In this document: positions 1 through 9,192 of the stretch, piece by piece
Numbering within the stretch: the stretch's first letter is position 1
Layout: each line of letters begins with the position of its first letter
Notes under the pieces: model-generated
What the model saw: only the letters and a program-made list of their open reading frames with translations
Told to the model about the DNA's origin: nothing
The model's database searches: none
Program-made: the position numbers and the translations under genes
From: Flavobacteriales bacterium
Lineage (GTDB): Bacteria; Bacteroidota; Bacteroidia; Flavobacteriales_F; PHOS-HE28
DNA: 64,000 bases
Direction of reading: 5' to 3'
NCBI GenBank assembly: GCA_016715895.1
Contig: JADJXH010000004.1
Location: 434,001 to 498,000, forward strand

Positions 1-254
1 CCGGAGAACGACGCGTCGAGCGCACCATCGGAGGTGAAGCGGGCCAGGAACGGGTGGGTGTCCGAGCCGTAGCTGCCATGTCCGGCCGCCACGATGCGTC
101 CATCGGGCATCACCGCCATCTCCTTGAACTGCTCGAAGGAGCCGTCCACATCCACGATCACATACCCATCGGTGCCGAAGGACGGATCCCTGAAGATCTG
201 CGCATCAGCGAACGAGGGAATCAGGAGGGCGGGTACGAGGACGATGTGCTTCAT
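1..254 (-). CDS. Delta-60 repeat secreted protein, N-terminal fragment
   Basis: Only the first 84 residues are present; the gene runs off the left edge of the window. It opens with ATG at 254 and a short signal peptide (MKHIVLVPALLIPSFADAQ). Two segments follow that fit the delta-60 (DUF5122) beta-propeller repeat: a stretch around DGRIVAAG, then FLARFTSDGALDASFSG. Delta-60 proteins are usually large secreted or surface proteins of Bacteroidota and often end in a T9SS sorting domain, which cannot be checked here. The repeat assignment rests on these two sequence blocks. Role unknown. Confidence 0.75.
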   Translation of the reverse strand, partial: MKHIVLVPALLIPSFADAQIFRDPSFGTDGYVIVDVDGSFEQFKEMAVMPDGRIVAAGHGSYGSDTHPFLARFTSDGALDASFS

Positions 255-341
255 GACTAATGCTTAAGCGTGGCCAAGCTCATGCGCGCCGCGCCGAGGG
301 GAAAGCCGGATCGAGGCAACGGGCCGGGATCGAGGCTGCGG

Positions 342-1079
342 TCAGGAACGCAGCTCCCGTTCCACCTCTTCCAAGCGCCGCCGGCTCACCTCCACCCGCA
401 CCCCGTTGCGCAAGCGCACTCGGCCTTCGGCATCGAGGCCCTCCACATGACGGCGGTTCACCAGGGCGCTCTTGTGCACGCGGATGAAGCCGAAGGGCGC
501 GAGCATCTCGTCGTAGTCCTTCAGCGTGCGCGCGCTGATGAAGCGGCGATCGTCGGCGAGGTGCAGGGCAGTGTAGTTGTCATCGGCCTGGCACCACGCG
601 ATCTCGTCCGGCGCCACGGCATGCGCACGGCCACCGTGCGTGATGGTGAGCTTGAGCGACCGTTCATCGCGCGGCTCGATATTGCTCAGGAACCGCTGCT
701 GCACTTCGGGAGTTGTCGTGCCCTTGCGGTGGAGATGCCGATCGATGGCCGCGCGCAGCTCATCGGACTGCACGGGCTTCAGCAGGTAGTCGAGCGCGCT
801 GAAGCGGATGGCCTGGATGGCGTAGTGCTGATGCGCCGTGGTGAAGATGACGTCGAAGTCCCAGCGGCCCAGCCGGCGCAGCAGCTCGAAGCCATCGCCA
901 CCGGGCATCTCCACATCGAGGAGGACGAGCCGTGGCCGATGCGTTGCGATCAGCGCGGCACCATCCGTGATGTTGGCGGCCTCGTCCCGAAGGTGCACCT
1001 CCGGTGCCACCCCGGCCAGCCGTGCCCGCAGGTGCGCGCGGGCCTGGGCCTCATCGTCGATGAGCAGGGCGGAGATCAT
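342..1079 (-). CDS. LytTR-family response regulator
   Basis: 245 residues. An N-terminal receiver domain (about 1-120) has the acidic pair D8-D9, the likely phospho-acceptor D55 in the block VLLDVEMPG, and a KP pair in YLLKPV. A LytTR DNA-binding domain occupies roughly 145-245 (ISARTLKDYDEML, FIRVHKSALVN). The start was taken at the ATG at 1079 rather than the GTG two codons upstream, because a TAACTTGT box lies exactly 4 nt before that ATG, as in several other genes here. The gene directly follows a His_kinase-type sensor kinase (1089-2864), its probable partner. The LytTR class normally activates transcription at paired direct repeats; targets are not evident. Confidence 0.92.
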   Translation of the reverse strand: MISALLIDDEAQARAHLRARLAGVAPEVHLRDEAANITDGAALIATHRPRLVLLDVEMPGGDGFELLRRLGRWDFDVIFTTAHQHYAIQAIRFSALDYLLKPVQSDELRAAIDRHLHRKGTTTPEVQQRFLSNIEPRDERSLKLTITHGGRAHAVAPDEIAWCQADDNYTALHLADDRRFISARTLKDYDEMLAPFGFIRVHKSALVNRRHVEGLDAEGRVRLRNGVRVEVSRRRLEEVERELRS

Positions 1080-1083
1080 GGCC

Positions 1084-1091
1084 ACAAGTTA
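1084..1091 (-). promoter_or_regulatory. TAnnTT box abutting the LytTR regulator start
   Basis: TAACTTGT on the minus strand, 4 nt before the ATG at 1079 and overlapping the TAA stop of the upstream kinase gene. It resembles the Bacteroidota -7 element (TAnnTTTG) and would give a leaderless transcript. No -33 element was recognised. Confidence 0.4.
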
Positions 1092-2864
1092 GCCCAGCAC
1101 CACATCGACGCGCGTTCCTGAAGGTGCACCGTTCTCTGAGAGGTCGGTGAAGGTGATCCGCCCCTGCTCCTGCATTCGAAAGGTGAGCAGCTGCAGGCGC
1201 TCGCTGGTGAGCTGCAGGCCCATGCTCGGGCTGCCGTCGGCATGCGCGCGCTTCGGTGCGGCGCTGCGGCCCACGCCGCTGTCCTCCACCGTGCACACCA
1301 CCCGACCCTGGCGCTCGGTGAAGCGCACCTTCACGCGCTTCGCGCCCTCCTTGGTGGCCAGGCCATGCCAGATGGCGTTCTCCACGAAGGGCTGCACCAC
1401 CAGGGTGGGCACCGCGTCATCCTCCTCCAGCAATCCCGGCTCCGCCCCGACCTCGTAGTCCAACCCATCCACGAAACGCAGCGCTTCGAGCTTCAGGTAC
1501 TGGCGCAGGAAGTCCATCTCCTGGCTCAAGGGCACGCGGTCCTTCACGCTGTGGTCCAGCACCATGCGCAGCAGCCGGGCGAAGCCGTCAAGATAGCTCG
1601 ACGCGCCGGCTTGATCGCCGCTGCGCACCAGGTTGCCGATGGCGTGCAGGCAGTTGTAGATGAAGTGCGGGTTGATCTGCGCGCGCAGCACCTTGAGCTG
1701 CAGCAGCCGGTTGATCTCCTCGATGCGTGTCTTCTGGTCCTTCAGCTCGGCATTGAGCCGCTCCAGCGTCGCCGAGTACCTCCGCTTCTCCCGCAGGTTG
1801 CGCCACACCAGCGCCGCTGCGCCGAGCGCGAGCACGGCGAGCGCGAGGCTTCCGTACAGCTGCACGTTGCGCACGCGCAGCCGCTCCTCGCGTTCGCGGG
1901 CCTCCGCATCCAGCCGCTGGATCTCCTCCTCCTTCAGCCGCGTCCCGAACCGTTTCTCCAGTTCCAGGTACTGCTCATCGAGGCTTCGCGCGAACAGGGT
2001 GTCCTGCAGGTCGCGCGCCAGCTTCACCATGGCATACGCGCCGCGGTGGTCGCCGAGTGAATCGAGCGCATCGGCCCGCAGCTCGGCGAAGTCGATGGCC
2101 AGGTCGAGCGCGTTGCCACCGAGCCGGTTGAGCGAGTCACCCTCGTGCATCGTCGCGAGGGCCTCCTTGTACCGCCCGGCGTGGATCAGTGACTGGGCCA
2201 GGGTGCGCAGCGACCAGGCGCGGTTGGGCAGGTCCGAGCTGTCCAGCATGGCCAATGCCTGCCGGTGCAGGGCGATCGCATCCGCATGCCGGCTGGTCTC
2301 CCCCATTGTCCCGGCCAGATTCCCGATCAGCGCCAGGCGCACCAGTGGCTCATCCGCCTCGCCCAGCACCCGAAGGCCTTCCCGGTAGTGATGCTCCGCG
2401 GAGTCGTGGCGCAGCTCGCGGCTGTGCAAACTGCCCACGGCGTTGTGCGCCAGCGCCAGTTGCCGGGCATCCTTGCCATAGCCCTTCGCCCAGGACAGCA
2501 GCTCGTACCGCAGCCGATCGGCCTCCTCGTAATGCCGGGCTTCCACGTTGAACTTCACGAGCTGGTACAGCGAGCCCATGATGCGGATGGTGTCCTTCAG
2601 GTCACGGGCGATCAGCAGGGCCTCCTGGCCGTTGCGCAGCGCATCCGCAGGGTCGTCCTTTCCGCTGCGGGCGAAGGCGAGGTGGTAGAGGGCGTCGTAG
2701 CGCACCTCGTCCGGCCCGGCATGCGCCGCGAGCAGGGCGCGGGCCTCCACCTCGAGCGTATCGTACGCCCCGGCCGCTCGTAAGGCCCGCAGGCGGGCCG
2801 ATTGGGCAGCGACCTCCATCCCCGCGACCAGGACAGCGAACAGGGCCAGGCACCGGATCACCAT
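1089..2864 (-). CDS. TPR-containing His_kinase-family sensor kinase
   Basis: 591 residues. Signal peptide (about 1-21), then TPR-like helical repeats to about 320, one membrane segment (about 337-357, LALAVLALGAAALVW), a coiled-coil linker and a His_kinase (PF06580) dimerisation block with the likely phospho-histidine H400 in QINPHFIYNCLHA. The C-terminal HATPase has an N box (PFVENAIWHGL) and a G box (VEDSGVGRS). This is the usual partner of LytTR regulators, and one follows directly at 1079. The start at 2864 overlaps the stop of the upstream transporter gene by 7 nt, so the two are probably translationally coupled. A longer reading of the frame upstream lies inside the transporter and looks like out-of-frame sequence. 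The TPR part would sense something periplasmic; ligand unknown. Confidence 0.92.
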   Translation of the reverse strand: MVIRCLALFAVLVAGMEVAAQSARLRALRAAGAYDTLEVEARALLAAHAGPDEVRYDALYHLAFARSGKDDPADALRNGQEALLIARDLKDTIRIMGSLYQLVKFNVEARHYEEADRLRYELLSWAKGYGKDARQLALAHNAVGSLHSRELRHDSAEHHYREGLRVLGEADEPLVRLALIGNLAGTMGETSRHADAIALHRQALAMLDSSDLPNRAWSLRTLAQSLIHAGRYKEALATMHEGDSLNRLGGNALDLAIDFAELRADALDSLGDHRGAYAMVKLARDLQDTLFARSLDEQYLELEKRFGTRLKEEEIQRLDAEAREREERLRVRNVQLYGSLALAVLALGAAALVWRNLREKRRYSATLERLNAELKDQKTRIEEINRLLQLKVLRAQINPHFIYNCLHAIGNLVRSGDQAGASSYLDGFARLLRMVLDHSVKDRVPLSQEMDFLRQYLKLEALRFVDGLDYEVGAEPGLLEEDDAVPTLVVQPFVENAIWHGLATKEGAKRVKVRFTERQGRVVCTVEDSGVGRSAAPKRAHADGSPSMGLQLTSERLQLLTFRMQEQGRITFTDLSENGAPSGTRVDVVLG

Positions 2865-4330
2865 CCGAAGATCAGCATCAGCAGGACCACGCCGATCAGG
2901 TCCATCCACACCCCCACGCGCACCATCTGCCGCATCGGGATGCGACCCGTGCCGAAGACGATGGTCTGCATGGGCGAGGCCACGGGCAGCATGAAGCCCA
3001 GGCTGGCGGCGAGCGTGGCGGGCCACAGGATGCGCTGCGGGTCCATGCCCCAGCGCGCGGCCATGGCGGCGAGGATGGGGATCACCAAGCTGGCGGTGGC
3101 GGTGTTGCTGCCCAGCTCGCTGAGGAGGCACACGATGAGCGCCACGGCGGCCACCAGGATGGGCAATGGCAGTGTGCCGAGGCCCACCATGCGCTCGCCG
3201 ATGATGGTGCCGAGCCCCGCCTTGTCAACCCCTGCCGCCAGCGCGAAGCCCCCGCCGATGAGCAGCAGCACACCCCAGGGCACGCGCCGCTCGGCGAAGC
3301 TCCAGCTCATCAGCGATCGTCCCTCCTCGTGCGTGGCATAGGCATCGGGCGGTCGCCGCAGGCGCCGGCCCGCCGGCAGCAGGAAGAGCAGCACCGCCCC
3401 CATCACGGCCACGGCCGCATCGCTCACCTCGTTGAGCGTTTCGGCCCGATCGCGCCAGCCGGAGAAGAGCACCGCTTCGCCCTGCTTGATCGAGTCGCCG
3501 GTCATCCACAGCAGGGCCACCAAGGCGAAGACGGCGCCTGCGAGCCATTCATCCCGCGAGGGACGACCGAGCGCGTTCAAGCGCTCGCGCACCGCATCGG
3601 CGCCGCCGAGCGCATCGCCCTTGAGCGTGAAGGCCACCCGGGTGAGCAGCAGCCATGCGATGCCGAGGAACACGGTCGTCAAGGGCAGACAGGTGGCCAT
3701 CCACTGTCCGAACCCGATCGGATCCTGACCGGGATAGAGCTGCTTCCACAGCGCCATGAGGACGAGGTTGGGCGGGGTGCCCACCGGAGTGGCCATGCCG
3801 CCGATGGTGGCCCCGTATGCCACGCCCAGCAGCAAGGGCACGGTGAGGCGCTTGCGCGCTTCAGCCGGCGCGTCCTCGTCGTCGACGAGGCTCAGGGCGA
3901 TGGGCAGCATCACCAGCACGGCGGCGGTGCTGTTGATCCACATGCTCAGCAGGGCGCACGCGGCCATGACGCCCAGCACAAGGCGTGACGAGGAGCTCCC
4001 CACGGCGGCCATGATGCGCAGGGCGATGCGCCGGTGCAGCCCGCAGCGTTCGATGCCCAGGGCGATGATGAAGCCGCCGAGGAACAGGAAGATGATCTCC
4101 TTGCCGTAGTGCGCGGCGGTGGCGGGCACGTCATCGATGCCCAGCACGGGGAACAGCAGCAAGGGCAGGATGGAGGTGACGGGGATGGGGACCGCCTCGG
4201 TGATCCACCACAGGGCCATCCAGGCCACCAGGCCGGCCATGAGGGCGGGGGGATCGCCGTGGTGCCGCAGCAACGCGAACACCAGAACGGCCAGCAGCGG
4301 ACCGGCGAGTTGGACGAGGAGGGGGCGCAA
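2858..4330 (-). CDS. DASS (SLC13)-family sodium/anion symporter
   Basis: 490 residues, a multi-pass inner-membrane transporter of the divalent anion:sodium symporter family. Both repeats of the fold are visible: the block INSTAAVLVMLP in the first half and the classical SNT motif in GSNTATASLVIP in the second. In VcINDY-type structures these serine-asparagine-threonine motifs bind sodium and substrate carboxylates. Substrate is unknown (dicarboxylate, citrate or sulfate all occur). There is no in-frame ATG near the N-terminus; the best start is TTG at 4330, because the first membrane helix begins immediately and an in-frame stop lies at 4370. A strong hairpin (4335-4363) sits just upstream. 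The gene overlaps the downstream kinase by 7 nt, which suggests the kinase may monitor or control this transport. Confidence 0.85.
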   Translation of the reverse strand: MRPLLVQLAGPLLAVLVFALLRHHGDPPALMAGLVAWMALWWITEAVPIPVTSILPLLLFPVLGIDDVPATAAHYGKEIIFLFLGGFIIALGIERCGLHRRIALRIMAAVGSSSSRLVLGVMAACALLSMWINSTAAVLVMLPIALSLVDDEDAPAEARKRLTVPLLLGVAYGATIGGMATPVGTPPNLVLMALWKQLYPGQDPIGFGQWMATCLPLTTVFLGIAWLLLTRVAFTLKGDALGGADAVRERLNALGRPSRDEWLAGAVFALVALLWMTGDSIKQGEAVLFSGWRDRAETLNEVSDAAVAVMGAVLLFLLPAGRRLRRPPDAYATHEEGRSLMSWSFAERRVPWGVLLLIGGGFALAAGVDKAGLGTIIGERMVGLGTLPLPILVAAVALIVCLLSELGSNTATASLVIPILAAMAARWGMDPQRILWPATLAASLGFMLPVASPMQTIVFGTGRIPMRQMVRVGVWMDLIGVVLLMLIFGW

Positions 4331-4334
4331 TGCA

Positions 4335-4363
4335 GGAGCGGCCGTCCATGGGACGGCCGCTCC
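4335..4363. promoter_or_regulatory. 13-bp perfect hairpin before the DASS gene
   Basis: GGAGCGGCCGTCC at 4335-4347 and its exact reverse complement at 4351-4363 leave a 3-nt loop. It lies between the RND stop (4383) and the TTG start of the DASS gene (4330). There is no T tract on either strand, so a classical intrinsic terminator is not supported. A TACCTTGG box (minus strand, 4369-4362) sits right before it, so it could form the 5' end of the transporter mRNA. Confidence 0.6.
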
Positions 4364-4382
4364 AAGGTATCACACGCGCCGG

Positions 4383-7300
4383 TCAGGCGGTGGCCGCGCC
4401 GCCCAGGTCGGGACGGACCGGCGCGGGTGACGCGACCGGCGGCCGGCGTTTCGCCCAGCGGCGGTGCTTGATCTTGGCGATGATCAGCAGCATCACGGGC
4501 ACCATGATCAGGGTGAGGAAGGTGGCGAAGGTGAGGCCGAAGATCACCGCCCAGCTCAGGGGGCTCCAGAAGATGCTGTTGTCCCCGCCCATGTGGATGT
4601 GCGGATCCAGTTCGGTGAACAGGGTGAAGAAGTTGAAGTTGAGCCCCGCGGCCAGCGGCAGCAGGCCCAGGATGGCGGTGACCGCGGTGAGCAGCACGGG
4701 GCGCAGACGCGTCTTGCCGGCCAGCACCAGGGCTTCGCGGCTCTCGGCGATGGGCAGCACCCCGTCCTCCTCCAGGCCCAGCTGGCGGCGGCTGCGCGCG
4801 AAGAGCAGGCGCGCGAAGTCCATGAGCACGATGGCGTTGTTCACCACCACGCCGATCAGCGAGATGATGCCCAGCATCGTCATCAGCACCACGAACTCCA
4901 TGCGGAACACCACCAGGCCGAGGAAGACCCCGATGGTGGAGAAGATCACCGTGCTGAGCACCACGGCCGGGTAGCTGATGCTGTTGAACTGGGCCACGAT
5001 GATGAGGAACACGATGAAGATGGCCACCAGGAAGGCGGACAACAGGAAGCCCATGTCCTTGGCCTGGTCCTCCTGCTCACCGGTGAAGCGCATGTTGAAG
5101 CGCTCGTCGAGGCGGAAGCCGGAGGCCATCTCGTCCTTCACCTGCTGCACCACCTCGTTGTTGTTGTAGCCGGCGATGACGTTGCTGCTGACGGTGACCA
5201 CGCGCTTGAGGTCCTTGCGCTTGATGGCGCTGAAGCTGCTGCCGCGCTCGGCGGTGGCCACGGCGCTGATGGGCACCTGGCGGATCTGGCCGGTGAGCAT
5301 GTCGCGGAAGGTGATCTTCATGTCCATCAGGCGCTGCGGGTCGTAGCGGTACTCGTCCTTCAGGCGCACGTTGATCTCGTAGTCATCGTCGTCCCCATCG
5401 ATGCGGTAGGTGCTCACCTCCTTGCCGAAGAGGGCGGTGCGGATGGCGTCGGCGATGGCATAGGTGCTCACGTTGAAGAGGCGGGCCTTGGCGCGGTCGA
5501 TGGTGATGGGCATCTCCGGCTTGGCGCGGTCGATGTCGATGCGCAGGGCCTCCACCCCGGGCACGTTGCGCGAGTCGATGAAGGCCTTCACCCGCTCCGC
5601 TTCGGCCAGCAGGCCCTCGATGTCGTCGCCGCTGATCTCGATGTTGACGGGCTTGCCCACGGGCGGACCGTCGGCGTTCTTCACCACCGAGACGAGCACC
5701 CCGGGGTAGCCCTGCACGCGCTCCTGCAGGTCCTCCAGCACATCGTTGGTGCTGATGCCGTGGCGGTCCACGAACTTCACGAAGCTGATCTGGATGCGGG
5801 CCTTGTGCGGGGTGGCGCTCAGCTCCATCTCGCCGCTGCCGGGGTCGCTGGTGCCGCGGCCCACCTGGGTGATCACCGAGTTCACGAGCTTGTTCACCCG
5901 CTCGGTGCGGGTGCTGCCGTCGGGCAGGGTCATAGTGCGCTCCTCGGTGTACGCCGGACCGTCGATCACGGCCATCACCTGGGCCTCCACGATGCGGGCC
6001 ACGCTGTCCGTCTTCAGGATGTCGGTGCCGATGGGCGCCTCGATGAACACGTTGATGTACTGGGGCTCGTTCACCGGGAAGAAGAGGGTCTTGGGCGGTG
6101 CGATGCCGATGAGCATGAAGGCCGCGATGAGCAGGCCGATGGTGCCCAGGAAGAAGGTGCGCGGGTGGCGCTTGGCCAGGGCGTAGCGCAGGAAGCGCTC
6201 GTAGCGGTCCTCCAGGCGGGGCAGCCAGCTGTTCTGGAACCAGTCGGTGGCCGGCACGATCCACTTGGTGAACACGAGGGTGAGCACGCCCAGGAAGAGG
6301 GACAGGGTGCCCAGGCCGAAAACGGCGTTCATGCCGGTGCCGAGGCCGAGGGCGGCCAGGCCCGTGCCCACGGCCATCAGGATGCCGGCGGTGCGCCAGG
6401 TGCGGCGCATGGTGGGCGGCGCCTCGTTCACCTTCATGAACTTGGAGGCCAGGGCGGGATTCACCACCAGGGCCACGAAGAGCGAGCTGCCCAGCGCGAT
6501 CATGAAGGTGATGGGCATCCACTTCATGAATGCGCCCATGATGCCGGGCCAGAAGAGCAGCGGCACGAAGACCATCACGGTGGCCAGGGTGGCGGTGCTG
6601 ATGGGCAGGGTCACCTCTCCCACCGCCAGGCGGGTGGCCTTCAGCGGAGGCTCGCCGTTGCTCATGTGGCGGTAGATGTTCTCCACGATCACGATGCCGT
6701 CGTCCACCAGGCGGCCGAGCGCCAGGATGAGCGAGAAGAGCACCATGATGTTCAGCGTGACGCCGAAGGCGTTGAGCACGGTGAACGAGATGAACATGCT
6801 CATGGGGATCGCCAGGCCGACGAAGACGGCGTTGCGCAGGCCGAGGAAGAGCATGAGCACGCCCACCACGAGGAGCACGCCCAGCACGATGTGGTTCATC
6901 AGCTCGTCCACGCTGGCGCGGGTCTGGTCGCTCTGGTCCCCGGTCTTGGTGATCACCAGGTCGGCGGGCAGCACGCGGCCGTGGTCCTCGGCGATGATGG
7001 CGTTGATCTTGTCGCTGGCGGTGAGCAGGTTCTCGCCGGCGCGCTTGATCACATCGAGCATCACCACGGGCTTGCCGTACTCGCGGGCGAAGCTCTCGGC
7101 CTCCTTGTAGGCGAAGGCCACGTCGGCGATGTCGCCCAGCCGCACCTCGCGCTGGAACTCGTTCTTCACCACGATGTCGCGCACCTGCTCCACGTCCTTG
7201 AACTCGCCGATGACGCGCACGGCACGGCGCTGGGAGCCCACGAGCAGTTCACCGCCGCTCATGGTGAGGTTCTCCATCTGCAGGGCCATGGCCACGTCGT

Positions 7301-7955
7301 TGAAGCCCAGCTCGAGGGCCTCCAGGCGGGCGAGGTCCACGCTCACGCGCATCTCGCGCTCGGGCACCCCGCGGATCTCCACCTTGTTGATCTCCGGCAG
7401 GTTCTCGATGCGGTCCTCCAGGTGCTTGGCGTAGCTGTGCAGCTGGTCGAGCGGATAGTCGCCGCTGATGTTGATGTTCATCACCGGCATCAGCTCGCTG
7501 AAGTTCATCTCGAACACGTTGGGCTCGGCCGGCAGGTCGCGGGGGAAGTTGGCGTCGCCGCGGGCCTTGTCCACCGCGTCCTTCACCTTGCGCAGCGCTT
7601 CGGTGGGCGAGACGTTGTAGTTGAACTTCACGTTGATGCCCGAGTAGTTGGGCACGCTGGTGCTCTTGATCTCGTCGACGCCGCTGATGGTGTTGATCTC
7701 CTTCTCCAGCGGCTTGGTGATGAGCTTCTCGATGTCGACCACCGAGCTGCTGTTGTAGGGGGTGCCCACGAACACCTCCGGGGTGATGACCTCCGGGAAG
7801 CTCTCCTTGGGCATCACGATGTAGGAGTAGATGCCCACGATGCAGATGAGCAGCGTGAGGACGATGACCGTCGTGCGGTTGTTGACGGCCCAGGTGGTGA
7901 TGGCGAACTGGCGTTCGGGGCCGTGGAGGTCCTTCTCGATGTCGTGTGCGTTCAT
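4383..7955 (-). CDS. RND-family efflux pump inner-membrane subunit
   Basis: 1190 residues, the proton-driven trimeric pump of a tripartite efflux system. The N-terminus (ITTWAVNNRTTVIVLTLLICIVGIYSY) is the first membrane helix, followed by the porter domain. The second membrane block carries the proton-relay aspartates D418 and D419 in GRLVDDGIVIVENIYRH. A second periplasmic half and the last six helices follow (about 970-1170). It is longer than AcrB (about 1050) because of an extra helical segment near 530-600. It is preceded by its adaptor (7998-9155), TolC protein and TetR repressor, all in one direction. The sequence fits the hydrophobe/amphiphile exporter type better than the heavy-metal type, but the substrate cannot be told. 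Confidence 0.95.
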   Translation of the reverse strand: MNAHDIEKDLHGPERQFAITTWAVNNRTTVIVLTLLICIVGIYSYIVMPKESFPEVITPEVFVGTPYNSSSVVDIEKLITKPLEKEINTISGVDEIKSTSVPNYSGINVKFNYNVSPTEALRKVKDAVDKARGDANFPRDLPAEPNVFEMNFSELMPVMNINISGDYPLDQLHSYAKHLEDRIENLPEINKVEIRGVPEREMRVSVDLARLEALELGFNDVAMALQMENLTMSGGELLVGSQRRAVRVIGEFKDVEQVRDIVVKNEFQREVRLGDIADVAFAYKEAESFAREYGKPVVMLDVIKRAGENLLTASDKINAIIAEDHGRVLPADLVITKTGDQSDQTRASVDELMNHIVLGVLLVVGVLMLFLGLRNAVFVGLAIPMSMFISFTVLNAFGVTLNIMVLFSLILALGRLVDDGIVIVENIYRHMSNGEPPLKATRLAVGEVTLPISTATLATVMVFVPLLFWPGIMGAFMKWMPITFMIALGSSLFVALVVNPALASKFMKVNEAPPTMRRTWRTAGILMAVGTGLAALGLGTGMNAVFGLGTLSLFLGVLTLVFTKWIVPATDWFQNSWLPRLEDRYERFLRYALAKRHPRTFFLGTIGLLIAAFMLIGIAPPKTLFFPVNEPQYINVFIEAPIGTDILKTDSVARIVEAQVMAVIDGPAYTEERTMTLPDGSTRTERVNKLVNSVITQVGRGTSDPGSGEMELSATPHKARIQISFVKFVDRHGISTNDVLEDLQERVQGYPGVLVSVVKNADGPPVGKPVNIEISGDDIEGLLAEAERVKAFIDSRNVPGVEALRIDIDRAKPEMPITIDRAKARLFNVSTYAIADAIRTALFGKEVSTYRIDGDDDDYEINVRLKDEYRYDPQRLMDMKITFRDMLTGQIRQVPISAVATAERGSSFSAIKRKDLKRVVTVSSNVIAGYNNNEVVQQVKDEMASGFRLDERFNMRFTGEQEDQAKDMGFLLSAFLVAIFIVFLIIVAQFNSISYPAVVLSTVIFSTIGVFLGLVVFRMEFVVLMTMLGIISLIGVVVNNAIVLMDFARLLFARSRRQLGLEEDGVLPIAESREALVLAGKTRLRPVLLTAVTAILGLLPLAAGLNFNFFTLFTELDPHIHMGGDNSIFWSPLSWAVIFGLTFATFLTLIMVPVMLLIIAKIKHRRWAKRRPPVASPAPVRPDLGGAATA

Positions 7956-7997
7956 GACGGATGCGTTGGTGGCCTGGGCGGTGGCGGGGCGGGACGC

Positions 7998-9155
7998 TTA
8001 CAGGGCGGCCAGGCGCACCAGCTGGCCGTTGCTCACGTTGCGGGCGCCTTCCACGACGACCTGTGCGCCATCGCGCAGGGCGCCGCGCTCCACGGGTTCG
8101 ATGCAGATCAGGCCCTTGTACTCGCTCACGCGGCGCACGGGCAGTTTGGTGGCGCGGGCCTCATCGCCGGCACCGGGGGTCAGGGCGAACACATAGTCCT
8201 GACCGCTGACGTCCTCCAGCACCGCGGCGTTGGGCACCACGATGGCGCTGTCGATGCTGTGGTCCAGCACGCTGATGTCGCTCAGCAGGTTGGGGCGGAT
8301 GTAGCCGCCGCCCTTGGGCACGTGCACCACGAGCTTGAAGGTGCGGTTGGCCGGGTCGATGTAGGCACCGACGTGCTCCACATGGGCCTCGAAGGTGGTG
8401 TCGAGCGAGGGGAAGCGGACGAGGGCGGGGGCTTCCTTGCGGATGCGGCCCAGGTAGTTCTCGGGCATGTCGGCCTCCAGCTGGGCGCCGGTGAGGTCCA
8501 CCACGCGGGCGGCCGGCATTTGCGGCGCCGCCATCTCACCCACCCGCACCATGATGTCGTCCACCACCCCATCGAACGGCGCGGTGATGTTGCTCAGGCG
8601 CTGCTGCTCCTCCAGGGCGTCCACGCCGGCCTTGGCCTGTTCCATCTGGGCCTTGGCCTGCAGCCACTGCATCTCGCTGCCGATCTGCTGCTTCCAAAGG
8701 CGGTCCTGCTTCTCGAAGGCGGTCTTCGCCAGCTCGTAGCCGGTGCGGGCCTGGGCGATCTGCTCGCGCACGATGTCGTTGTCCAGGCTGATGAGCAGCT
8801 GACCCTGGCGCACTCGGTCGCCGATGCTCACATGCAGGGCGCGCACGCGGCCGCCACCCATGGCGTACAGCGCCGCGGCGCGGTCGGCCTTCACGCTGCC
8901 GTGCAGGTCCACATAGTGGTCGAAGCGGCTGATGCGCACGGGCTGCGCCGTCACCATGGGCAGGTCGCGCTTCACGGCGGTGTCGTTGGCCGCCAGCCAG
9001 TCCTCGATCTCACGGATGCGCAGGCCGAGGTCATCGTAGGCGGCCTTCAGGGAGTCGCGCTCGGCGCGCTTGCGGCCCACCTCACCGGGGGCGGGGGCGG
9101 CGCCGCAGGCGGCCAGCAGGGCCGCCATCGTCATCAACACGATCGTCTGTTTCAT
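7998..9155 (-). CDS. RND periplasmic adaptor (membrane fusion) lipoprotein
   Basis: 385 residues. The lipobox LLAAC places the acylated cysteine at C17, so the protein is anchored in the inner membrane facing the periplasm. A coiled-coil hairpin of about 70 residues (EQIAQARTGYELAKTAFEKQ onward) is flanked by two halves of a lipoyl-like domain (RVRALHVSIGDRVRQGQLL and ITAPFDGVVDDIMVRVGE). Beta-barrel and membrane-proximal domains follow. This is the standard adaptor order that joins an RND pump to a TolC channel; both partners lie next to it (pump 42 nt downstream, TolC 37 nt upstream). Confidence 0.95.
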   Translation of the reverse strand: MKQTIVLMTMAALLAACGAAPAPGEVGRKRAERDSLKAAYDDLGLRIREIEDWLAANDTAVKRDLPMVTAQPVRISRFDHYVDLHGSVKADRAAALYAMGGGRVRALHVSIGDRVRQGQLLISLDNDIVREQIAQARTGYELAKTAFEKQDRLWKQQIGSEMQWLQAKAQMEQAKAGVDALEEQQRLSNITAPFDGVVDDIMVRVGEMAAPQMPAARVVDLTGAQLEADMPENYLGRIRKEAPALVRFPSLDTTFEAHVEHVGAYIDPANRTFKLVVHVPKGGGYIRPNLLSDISVLDHSIDSAIVVPNAAVLEDVSGQDYVFALTPGAGDEARATKLPVRRVSEYKGLICIEPVERGALRDGAQVVVEGARNVSNGQLVRLAAL

Positions 9156-9192
9156 GGGGGTCGGTGCCCGTGGGGCGATGCGGGGTTGCGGT

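Noticed and set aside
2865..3131. N-terminal extension of the His_kinase gene into the DASS gene
   Set aside because: The extra 89 codons overlap the transporter out of frame and have no signal sequence; ATG 2864 gives one.
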